A stretch of DNA of 11,693 bases from Rickettsia typhi. GTDB taxonomy: Bacteria; Pseudomonadota; Alphaproteobacteria; Rickettsiales; UBA1997. The DNA lies in the NCBI GenBank assembly GCA_945903615.1, contig CAMDOL010000042.1, positions 1 through 11,693 of the forward strand. The letters are read 5' to 3'. Made by a program: the position numbers and the translations under genes. This document shows positions 6,105 through 11,693 of the stretch, in pieces (the stretch's first letter is position 1; each line of letters opens with the position of its first letter). The notes under the pieces are model-generated. The model did no database searches. It was not told the DNA's origin and worked only from the letters and a program-made list of their open reading frames with translations.

Positions 6105-7523
6105 ATGACTATTAGCCAATATTTCCAAAAACGGGAAAAAACTTATCCACAAAATGTTAAAGGCAAATTTCGTAATATCAAAAATTTGACCAATTTAGTT
6201 TGTTTGATGATATTTTTTGGAGCGCCTTTTTTAAGATGGAATCGTGGTTTTGTGGCGCCAAATCAAGCAATTCTAATCGATATTCCAAATTCTCGCGGTT
6301 ATTTTTTCTTCATCGAAATGTGGCCAGAAGAGCTTTACTATTTGGCCGCTCTTTTAATTTTTGCGGCCATTGCTTTGTTTTTTGTCACCTCATTATTTGG
6401 AAGAGTTTGGTGTGGCTATTCTTGCCCACAAACAGTTTGGACAGATATCTTTGTAAAGGTTGAAAGATTTTTTCAAGGAGATCGCAACGACCGCATCAAG
6501 CTTGATCGCAAAACTTTTTCCCTCCAAAATATTTGGCGAAAAATTGCCACCCACGCAACTTGGATATTAATCTCTCTTATAACTGGGCTTGGCTTTATTA
6601 ATTATTTTGGTGATGCACCCACGATAATTAAAAATATTTTTGATTTAAACTTAACTTGGTCACAGGGCGGATGGGCTCTAGGAATTGCAGCTTCTACCTA
6701 TATTATGGCAGGCTTTGCCCGCGAGCAAGTTTGCAATTATATGTGCCCTTATGCACGCTTCCAATCAGCAATGTTTGACCCAGCAACTTTGATAATTTCC
6801 TACGATGAGAAGCGTGGCGAGCCGAGAGGAAAACATAAAAAAAATGACAGTTTTGAAAATCGTGGTCATTGTATTGATTGCAAACAATGTGTAGTGGTGT
6901 GCCCACAAAATATTGATATTAGAAATGGTTTACAGATGGAGTGCATCGCTTGCGGTTTGTGCGTTGATGCTTGTGATAATGTGATGACACAAATGAATTT
7001 GCCCAAAGGTTTGATTCGTTACGAAACGCAGCTGAACCTTGAAAATCTTGATCCAAATAAAAAAACCAAATTCAAATTTCTACGCCCCAAAACTTTTTAT
7101 TATTCGACAATTTTATTGATTGTTGGCGGCTTAATCACTTTTAATCTATCCGCAAAACTACCATTAAAAGCCGATATCCTGCCTGACCGCAACCCAATGT
7201 TTGTAATGCTTTCTAATGGCAATGTTAGAAATGGTTATACAATTAAAATTTCTAATAAAACTTTTGAAGATAAATCTTATAAATTAAAAATTGAACACAT
7301 CAAATATTCAGAAATTAAAGTTGCAGGAACTGAGGATGTAAGCATTGAGAATTTGCCAGTTAAAGCTGGAGAAGTGTCTAGTTTTAAGGTTTATTTGAGT
7401 GCCGATAGTGAGGATTTGCAAGATTCAAAAGGTAGAAATGAAGTTGAATTTGTGATTATTGACAATAAGACTAATGAAGAAGTTGAGGTTGGTAGTGTGT
7501 TTATGAGTAAAGGGCACCTGTAA
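6105..7523 (+). CDS. ccoG: Cytochrome c oxidase accessory protein CcoG (RdxA/FixG family)
   Basis: A membrane iron-sulfur protein needed for making cbb3-type cytochrome oxidase; characterised homologues reduce Cu(II) to Cu(I) for the oxidase. The 472 residues begin with a short cytoplasmic part, then predicted membrane segments near 30-47, 77-98, 151-168, 190-206 and 333-349. Cysteine motifs are WCGYSCPQTVW (C103, C107), CNYMCPYARFQ (C210, C214) and two 4Fe-4S ferredoxin sites, CIDCKQCVVVCP (256-267) and CIACGLCVDAC (280-290). A C-terminal Ig-like domain of about 120 residues follows and would face the periplasm. ATG 6105 is preferred to a TTG one codon upstream. No ccoNOQP or ccoI genes are in the window. 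It lies after the dsbB palindrome and 24 bases before the carbonic anhydrase-like gene, probably on one transcript. Confidence 0.95.
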   Translation: MTISQYFQKREKTYPQNVKGKFRNIKNLTNLVCLMIFFGAPFLRWNRGFVAPNQAILIDIPNSRGYFFFIEMWPEELYYLAALLIFAAIALFFVTSLFGRVWCGYSCPQTVWTDIFVKVERFFQGDRNDRIKLDRKTFSLQNIWRKIATHATWILISLITGLGFINYFGDAPTIIKNIFDLNLTWSQGGWALGIAASTYIMAGFAREQVCNYMCPYARFQSAMFDPATLIISYDEKRGEPRGKHKKNDSFENRGHCIDCKQCVVVCPQNIDIRNGLQMECIACGLCVDACDNVMTQMNLPKGLIRYETQLNLENLDPNKKTKFKFLRPKTFYYSTILLIVGGLITFNLSAKLPLKADILPDRNPMFVMLSNGNVRNGYTIKISNKTFEDKSYKLKIEHIKYSEIKVAGTEDVSIENLPVKAGEVSSFKVYLSADSEDLQDSKGRNEVEFVIIDNKTNEEVEVGSVFMSKGHL

Positions 7524-7547
7524 AAATTTTATTCAAATAATAAAAAA

Positions 7548-8090
7548 ATGAAAAATATATTAACCTATCGTGGTATCACCCCCACTATTGATCCATCATC
7601 ATTTGTTGCTTCTACTGCAATTATTTCTGGCGATACGGTGATTGGTAAAAATGTTGGAATTTGGTTTGGCTGCGTTATCAGAGGTGATGTGGCACAAATT
7701 AGAATTGGCGATGACACCAACATTCAAGACAACTCCGTGATTCATGTCACCCGTGCCAATCATATTCAAAATAAAACCAGTGATGCTGGAGGACCAACCA
7801 TCATTGGCAAAGGCGTGACTATTGGGCATTCTGCCATCATTCACGCTTGCATTATTGAGGATTATGCGTTTATTGGTATGGGTTCAATTGTAATGGATTT
7901 GGCTCGAGTTGAACAATATGGAATGCTGGCTGCTGGCGCAGTTTTGACGCCGGGGAAGGTTGTAAAATCTGGGCAAATTTGGGCTGGAAATCCTGCAAAA
8001 TATTTCCGTGATTTAACTGAGGTAGAAAAAAATTATATTACAACTTCAGCAAAAAATTATATTGAATTGATGAGAGAATATAAGCAATAA
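7548..8090 (+). CDS. Gamma-class carbonic anhydrase-like hexapeptide-repeat protein
   Basis: A left-handed beta-helix protein of the gamma carbonic anhydrase / YrdA / PaaY / CaiE group. The 180 residues are the usual length. Imperfect hexapeptide repeats run from about 20 to 150 (AIISGDTVIGKNVGIWFGCVIRGD and onward), followed by a C-terminal helix. The residues that bind zinc and line the active site in gamma carbonic anhydrases are present: R45 and D47 in VIRGD, Q60 in NIQDNSVIH, and histidines H66, H94 and H99 (VIHVTR and IGHSAIIH). Metal binding is therefore likely. Many such homologues lack measurable CO2 hydration, so activity on CO2 is uncertain. It follows ccoG by 24 bases and ends against a cluster of repeats, beyond which dnaJ is convergent. 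Confidence 0.9.
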   Translation: MKNILTYRGITPTIDPSSFVASTAIISGDTVIGKNVGIWFGCVIRGDVAQIRIGDDTNIQDNSVIHVTRANHIQNKTSDAGGPTIIGKGVTIGHSAIIHACIIEDYAFIGMGSIVMDLARVEQYGMLAAGAVLTPGKVVKSGQIWAGNPAKYFRDLTEVEKNYITTSAKNYIELMREYKQ

Positions 8091-8103
8091 TTTATAAGTG
8101 GTA

Positions 8104-8142
8104 AGGGAACTTCTAAAATTCTAATTTTTTCAAGGTGCCCTT
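8104..8142. repeat. Short copy or solo end of element family 2
   Basis: Bases 8115-8142 are the reverse complement of 3879-3906 with one mismatch (27 of 28; core aaaattctaattttttcaagg). The left side, agggaacttct, imperfectly mirrors the right end aaggtgccctt, so this could be a collapsed version rather than a broken end. Its last three bases overlap the first bases of the family 1 hairpin at 8140. Confidence 0.65.
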
Positions 8143-8196
8143 AAGGAACCTCTGAACAACTAAAACATTGTTTTAGTTGTTCAGAGGTTCCTTAAG
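8140..8196. repeat. Short family 1 copy: perfect 57-base hairpin
   Basis: 28-base arms (8140-8167 and 8169-8196) are exact reverse complements around a single central T. The outer sequence CTTAAGGAACCTCT and the centre ctaaaacattgttttag match the left part of the long copy at 2359. It sits between the convergent carbonic anhydrase-like and dnaJ genes, 19 bases past the dnaJ stop, where it could act as a two-way transcript end or 3' stabiliser. The U-rich tail of a classical intrinsic terminator is missing on both sides. Confidence 0.93.
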
Positions 8197-8215
8197 TAGA
8201 GGCTTAGACTGTTAG

Positions 8216-9346
8216 CTACTTTTTATTACTAAATATTTTATCAAAAAATCCTTGTGATTTTGGATTAGATTGATTGCCAATTGATTTGTTTAGTTGTTCC
8301 ATCAACATTTTTTGTTCGGCGTTTAATTTCACCGGAGTTTCCACAAAAATTTTCACATACATATCCGCTCTTCTGCCACCGCTATTTATAATTGTCATTC
8401 CTTTAGATTTGAGGCGGAATTGATCGTTCGTTTGAGTTCCTTCAGGAATTACCAATCTAGTGATTGTGCCATCAATAGTTGGAATTTCAACTGATCCGCC
8501 CAGTGCGGCGGTGGTCATTTTAATTGGAATTTCGCAATAAATATCATCACCTTTGCGTTCAAAAAATTTGTGATTTTTAACTGAGATAAACACATACAAA
8601 TCTCCCGCCTGCCCACCTCGTGCGCCGGATTCACCTTCTCCAGCAAGTCTGATTCTGTTGCCATCTTCAACGCCAGCAGGAATTTTTACCGATAAAACTT
8701 TTTCGCGATCAACCCTTCCTTGTCCACCACAAGTTTTGCATTTGTTTTTAATAATTTGTCCAACACCGCCGCAAGTTGTGCAAGTTCTTTCAACAATAAA
8801 AAAACCTTGCTGCGCTCTAATTTTGCCTGATCCACGACAAGTTCCGCAATCTTCAGGTTTACTATTTCCATCGGCGCCAGAGCCGCTACAAGTGCCGCAA
8901 GTGCTGGCAATATTAAAGCTAATTTGTTTGCTAATACCAGAAAATGCTTCTTCTAGGGTTATATCTAAATTATAACGAATATCTGATCCTCGCACTGCCG
9001 AGCTGCGTTTCTTTTTTCCGCCACTTAAATCACCAAAAATATCACCAAAACTGCTGAAAATATCAGCAAAATCGTTGAAGCCACCTTGAGATTGTCCGCC
9101 AAATCCTCCTCCTTGTCCACCTTGTTCAAAAGCACTATGACCATATTGATCAAAAGCAGCTCTTTTTTGTTCATCTTTTAGAACTTCATAAGATTCAGTT
9201 GCTTCCTTAAATTTTCTCTCCGCCTCTTTATTTCCGGGATTGCGATCCGGATGATACTGCATCGCCAATTTACGATAAGCCTTTTTTATTTCATCAGCGC
9301 TGGCAGATTTAGAGATCCCGAGTGTTTGGTAATAATCTGGTTTCAT
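8216..9346 (-). CDS. dnaJ: Chaperone protein DnaJ
   Basis: A co-chaperone (Hsp40) that delivers unfolded proteins to DnaK and stimulates its ATPase. The 376 residues show the full type I layout: a J-domain (1-70) with HPD at 32-34, a Gly/Phe-rich linker (about 75-110), a zinc-binding domain with four CxxCxGxG-type repeats (C150/C153, C167/C170, C189/C192, C203/C206; the third reads CTTCGGVG), then the C-terminal substrate-binding and dimerisation domains. All eight zinc cysteines are present. The ATG at 9346 opens directly with the J-domain ([11 protein letters not shown]). dnaK, often its neighbour, is not in the window. The gene is transcribed in the same direction as the peroxiredoxin gene 230 bases upstream, but inverted repeats and a hairpin between them make a shared transcript doubtful. 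Confidence 0.97.
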   Translation of the reverse strand: MKPDYYQTLGISKSASADEIKKAYRKLAMQYHPDRNPGNKEAERKFKEATESYEVLKDEQKRAAFDQYGHSAFEQGGQGGGFGGQSQGGFNDFADIFSSFGDIFGDLSGGKKKRSSAVRGSDIRYNLDITLEEAFSGISKQISFNIASTCGTCSGSGADGNSKPEDCGTCRGSGKIRAQQGFFIVERTCTTCGGVGQIIKNKCKTCGGQGRVDREKVLSVKIPAGVEDGNRIRLAGEGESGARGGQAGDLYVFISVKNHKFFERKGDDIYCEIPIKMTTAALGGSVEIPTIDGTITRLVIPEGTQTNDQFRLKSKGMTIINSGGRRADMYVKIFVETPVKLNAEQKMLMEQLNKSIGNQSNPKSQGFFDKIFSNKK

Positions 9347-9360
9347 TCTTATTGAGTCGT

Positions 9361-9569
9361 TAGTCGTTGGTTGTTAGTTTATTTTTTTAGAAATTTTATT
9401 AGAACTTGGGATCATTTTGGATATTTTATTGCTATTTTTTATTAGTTTAAAATGAAAACTAAAGTCGACAAAAAAAATTCAATAACGATAAATTTAGCAG
9501 TAAATAGATAGGTTTTGCGTAAGTCCAAGCCATAAGAAGGTTGGACTTAACTCTAATAACCAACGACTA
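9361..9569. repeat. Inverted 12-bp repeats bounding the dnaJ-peroxiredoxin gap
   Basis: TAGTCGTTGGTT (9361-9372) and AACCAACGACTA (9558-9569) are perfect reverse complements about 185 bases apart. A related word, aactaacaactaacgact, occurs at 10483-10500 and matches the complement of 9362-9379 at 17 of 18 positions. The enclosed stretch is very AT-rich and holds the hairpin at 9520-9549. No gene is seen in it. Confidence 0.65.
9520..9549 (-). terminator. Hairpin downstream of the peroxiredoxin gene
   Basis: taagtccaa (9520-9528) and ttggactta (9541-9549) form a perfect 9-bp stem with a 12-base loop, about 28 bases beyond the peroxiredoxin stop. There is no T-run on either side, so it is at best an atypical terminator or an RNA-stability structure. 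Confidence 0.35.
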
Positions 9570-9576
9570 AAAATTT

Positions 9577-10179
9577 TTACAATTTTTCTGAATTCTTTGC
9601 CAAATATTCTGCAACACCTTTTGCATCAGCTTTCATTCCATCTTTGCCTTTGCTCCATCCAGCTGGGCAAACTTCGCCGTTTTCTTGGAAGAATTTTAGA
9701 GCGTCAACCATTCTGATTGCTTCATCGATATTTCTGCCCAGTGGCAAATCGTTGATAACTTGGTGACGAACCACGCCTTTTTGGTCGATCAAGAAAGTGC
9801 CACGCAAGGCAACAGCTTCATTGACAAGAACATCATAATCACGAGCAATTTGTTTAGTTAAGTCAGCAACTAGAGGATATTGTATTTGACCAATTCCCCC
9901 GTCATTAATGGCGGTGTTTTTCCAAGCGATGTGAGAAAAGTGTGAGTCAACTGAAACGCCAATCACTTCGACGCCACGATCTTGGAATTCCTTCAAACGG
10001 TGGTTAAAAGCGATGATTTCAGAAGGGCAAACGAAAGTAAAATCTAAAGGATAAAAAAACAAAACCCCAATTTTACCTTTCAAATAAGAGTGCAAATTAA
10101 ATTTATCATTAACTTGATTATCGCCCATCACCGCAGCTGCAGTGAAATCTGGAGCAGTTTTTCCAACTAGAACTGACAT
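9577..10179 (-). CDS. Typical 2-Cys peroxiredoxin (AhpC/TSA, Prx1-type)
   Basis: Reduces hydrogen peroxide and organic peroxides in the cytoplasm using a thiol relay. The start is taken at ATG 10179, giving 200 residues that begin MSVLVGKTAPDF, the usual N-terminus. An ATG at 10275 would add 32 residues of hydrophobic, low-complexity sequence, lies upstream of the likely promoter, and is rejected. The peroxidatic cysteine is C51 in FYPLDFTFVCPSE, the resolving cysteine is C171 in EVCPAGW, and R126 in LRGTF is the conserved active-site arginine. It has a GGIG segment (94-97) and a C-terminal helix with YL (192-193) after the resolving cysteine. No ahpF or thioredoxin reductase is adjacent. It is divergent from nrdB. 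Confidence 0.95.
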   Translation of the reverse strand: MSVLVGKTAPDFTAAAVMGDNQVNDKFNLHSYLKGKIGVLFFYPLDFTFVCPSEIIAFNHRLKEFQDRGVEVIGVSVDSHFSHIAWKNTAINDGGIGQIQYPLVADLTKQIARDYDVLVNEAVALRGTFLIDQKGVVRHQVINDLPLGRNIDEAIRMVDALKFFQENGEVCPAGWSKGKDGMKADAKGVAEYLAKNSEKL

Positions 10180-10229
10180 AGATTTATATTTTTTAAGATT
10201 ATTAGAAAAGAGAAAATAAAGAGATTGAT

Positions 10230-10257
10230 AATCTAGTAATAAGGGGCAAAAAATCAA
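10230..10257 (-). promoter_or_regulatory. Possible peroxiredoxin promoter
   Basis: On the minus strand TTGATT (10257-10252) is followed after 16 bases by TAGATT (10235-10230), with a start expected near 10222, about 43 bases before the chosen ATG at 10179. The longer start at 10275 would not be on this transcript. No regulator site is recognised. Confidence 0.35.
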
Positions 10258-10375
10258 CTTAATAAATATTGCCATTTATGATCCTGCGGTTCAAACCAAT
10301 GGCAATTGAATCCGATTTATTCAAATAATTTTGGCAATTTCCTCTTGCAAAAAAACTTTCCCAAAACTAACTTAT

Positions 10376-10391
10376 ACACAAGATATTGTGC
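10376..10391 (+). promoter_or_regulatory. NrdR box 1 upstream of nrdB
   Basis: The 16-mer acacaagatattgtgc closely follows the palindromic NrdR consensus (acaCwAtATaTwGtgt), with intact CA..TG outer halves. NrdR is a zinc-finger/ATP-cone repressor of ribonucleotide reductase genes. A second box lies 32 bases downstream, the three-helical-turn spacing known for NrdR pairs. Confidence 0.7.
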
Positions 10392-10407
10392 TTAAAATTC
10401 ATTTGAC

Positions 10408-10423
10408 CTACTAAATATAGTTA
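10408..10423 (+). promoter_or_regulatory. NrdR box 2, overlapping a candidate nrdB -10 element
   Basis: The 16-mer ctactaaatatagtta keeps the core CWA-AT-TWG pattern (CTAAATATAG) but has weaker flanks than box 1. Its start is exactly 32 bases after that of box 1. TATAGT at 10416-10421, a 5 of 6 match to a -10 hexamer, with a weak TTAAAA 18 bases upstream (10392-10397), falls partly inside the box, so repressor binding would cover the promoter. Confidence 0.55.
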
Positions 10424-10541
10424 TAAGTGGTAAGTTCAGTAAGTTATAAGCTGAGTTGTTTTCAGGCTTATGACCCAAGACTAACTAACAACTAACGACT
10501 TTAGAGGTGTCCTTTATATAAACCCTGCAACTAAAAAATTT
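10424..10541 (+). other. nrdB leader region with dispersed short repeat words
   Basis: The wider gap between the peroxiredoxin and nrdB starts is 362 bases. Beyond the promoter and NrdR sites, this part holds repeat-derived words: ttataagtggtaag at 10421-10434 also occurs at 8092-8105, aactaacaactaacgact (10483-10500) is related to 9362-9379, and aggtgtcctt (10505-10514) resembles the family 2 element end. No ORF or RNA gene is seen, and no clear ribosome binding site precedes the nrdB ATG. Confidence 0.5.
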
Positions 10542-11537
10542 ATGTCCCTACTTAATTCCAAACCAATTTATAAACCTTTCCAATATCCTTGGGCATATGA
10601 AGCGTGGCTCAAGCAGCAGCAAATTCATTGGCTGCCTGAAGAAGTTCCTTTGGCGGATGATGTGCGGGATTGGAAACATAATCTCACTCAAGGTGAAAAA
10701 AACTTGCTCACCCAAATTTTCCGCTTCTTCACGCAAGCAGATATAGAGGTGAATAATTGTTATATGAAGCATTATGCCCAAGTGTTTCAACCAACTGAAG
10801 TGCAAATGATGCTCGCAGCATTTTCCAATATAGAAACTATTCATATTGCTGCCTATTCTCATCTGCTTGATACCATCGGCATGCCCGAAGAAGAATATAG
10901 TGCCTTTATGAAATATAAGGAGATGAAAGATAAATATGATTATATGCACAAATTTGGTGTTGCCACTAAAAAAGATATTGCTACCACTTTAGCGGTGTTT
11001 GGTGCTTTCACTGAAGGCTTGCAGCTGTTTGCATCTTTTGCCATTTTGCTCAATTTTCAAAGATTTGGCAAGATGAAAGGAATGGGGCAAATCGTCACTT
11101 GGTCAGTGCGTGACGAAAGTTTGCACACCAATTCTATCATCAAATTATTCCGTACTTTTGTGCAAGAAAATCCTGAAGTTTGGGACGAAGAGCTTCGTGG
11201 TAATCTTTATGAAGCCTGCGCCACCATTGTTCACTTTGAAGATGCCTTCATTGATCTTGCTTTTGAAATGGGCAATATTGAAGGTCTAACTTCTCGTGAA
11301 GTAAAACGCTACATCCGCTACATTGCCGATCGCCGTTTGAACCAGCTCGGATTAAAAGATATTTATATGATCGACAACAACCCGCTTCCTTGGCTTGATG
11401 AAATTTTGAACGGAGTTGAGCACACCAACTTTTTTGAAAACCGAGTAACCGAATATTCTAAAGCTAGCACAACCGGAACTTGGGAAGATGTTTTTTCTGA
11501 GATTGATGCTAAGAAAGAAGAGATGTTGAATGTTTAG
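10542..11537 (+). CDS. nrdB: Ribonucleoside-diphosphate reductase, class Ia beta subunit
   Basis: The small (R2) subunit that holds the diiron-tyrosyl radical cofactor; with NrdA it reduces ribonucleoside diphosphates to deoxy forms for DNA synthesis and needs oxygen for radical formation. The 331 residues are within the family range. The metal ligands are all identifiable: D67, E98 and H101 (ETIH), E158 (FTEGLQLF), and E192 and H195 (RDESLH). The radical tyrosine is present as Y105 in ETIHIAAY, which argues against a class Ic type lacking the tyrosine. The C-terminus (KKEEMLNV) would be the NrdA-docking tail. nrdA is not in the window. NrdR-like boxes lie upstream, and a long-hairpin repeat starts three bases after the stop. 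Confidence 0.97.
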   Translation: MSLLNSKPIYKPFQYPWAYEAWLKQQQIHWLPEEVPLADDVRDWKHNLTQGEKNLLTQIFRFFTQADIEVNNCYMKHYAQVFQPTEVQMMLAAFSNIETIHIAAYSHLLDTIGMPEEEYSAFMKYKEMKDKYDYMHKFGVATKKDIATTLAVFGAFTEGLQLFASFAILLNFQRFGKMKGMGQIVTWSVRDESLHTNSIIKLFRTFVQENPEVWDEELRGNLYEACATIVHFEDAFIDLAFEMGNIEGLTSREVKRYIRYIADRRLNQLGLKDIYMIDNNPLPWLDEILNGVEHTNFFENRVTEYSKASTTGTWEDVFSEIDAKKEEMLNV

Positions 11538-11540
11538 AGC

Positions 11541-11693
11541 CTTTAGGAACCTCTGAACAACCAAAACAATGTTTTAGAAAAATTGATCTTTCTGGTCTTT
11601 TTTGGCATAAATTCCATTATTTTTGGTGAAATATGGAAATATTCCACCAAAAAGTAATGAAATTTCTACTCAAAAAATCCTCAGAAATATCAA
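11541..11693. repeat. Long-hairpin repeat, family 1, second long copy (cut by window end)
   Basis: Bases 11570-11693 are identical to 2388-2511 over 124 consecutive positions, and the preceding 29 bases (11541-11569) differ from 2359-2387 at three sites. About 27 bases of the right end should lie beyond the window. As with the recJ copy, the element begins just after a stop codon, three bases past that of nrdB, in the same orientation. Confidence 0.92.

Noticed and set aside
8658..8975. Plus-strand ORF of 105 codons opposite dnaJ
   Set aside because: It mirrors the zinc-finger region of dnaJ, giving a proline- and serine-rich antisense translation with no independent signals.
10180..10275. 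N-terminal extension of the peroxiredoxin as a signal or membrane anchor
   Set aside because: The 32 extra residues lack a cleavage site and precede the standard MSVLVGKTAPDF start; a plausible promoter lies inside this stretch.
10548..10949. Minus-strand ORF of 133 codons opposite nrdB
   Set aside because: A shadow of the conserved nrdB coding sequence; its histidine- and isoleucine-rich composition is typical of antisense reading.

Overview
This AT-rich window carries housekeeping genes of a Gram-negative bacterium. The protein sequences look alphaproteobacterial, and the AT richness, small gene set and many palindromic intergenic repeats suggest a Rickettsiales-like lineage. That placement is inference from composition and family resemblance, not from a search. 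If it is right, the lineage is less reduced than Rickettsia, because it keeps glucose-6-phosphate isomerase and a cbb3-oxidase assembly factor.

Layout. Positions 1-128 hold the 3' end of an unidentified gene, followed by a possible 60-residue winged-helix-like ORF (149-331) and a two-unit, roughly 98-bp tandem repeat. Next come recJ (566-2356), a 180-bp long-hairpin repeat, and coaBC (2679-3875) with its own probable promoters and a leader hairpin. A second type of inverted-repeat element (3881-4073) separates coaBC from the convergent tRNA-Cys(GCA) gene (4100-4173, minus strand). tRNA-Cys and pgi appear to fire from back-to-back promoters. pgi and dsbB overlap by one base. An inverted repeat of about 126 bp covers the 3' end of dsbB and the gap before ccoG, and a gamma-class carbonic anhydrase-like gene follows. 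dnaJ (8216-9346) and a typical 2-Cys peroxiredoxin (9577-10179) lie on the minus strand. nrdB (10542-11537) is divergent from the peroxiredoxin and has a tandem pair of NrdR-box-like sites upstream.

Function. The genes do not form one pathway. They cover DNA repair (RecJ), CoA synthesis (CoaBC), sugar-phosphate metabolism (Pgi), periplasmic disulfide formation (DsbB), cbb3 oxidase/copper assembly (CcoG), protein folding (DnaJ), peroxide removal (peroxiredoxin) and dNTP supply (NrdB). DsbB, CcoG, the peroxiredoxin and the aerobic class Ia-type reductase together fit an aerobic or microaerobic, redox-active cell.

The most notable content is between the genes. At least three unrelated palindromic repeat families sit directly behind stop codons. 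In one, the long copies at 2359-2538 and 11541-11693 share 124 consecutive identical bases about 9 kb apart, while a third copy at 8140-8196 is a perfect 57-base hairpin. No defence system, CRISPR array, transposase or new gene cluster is visible.
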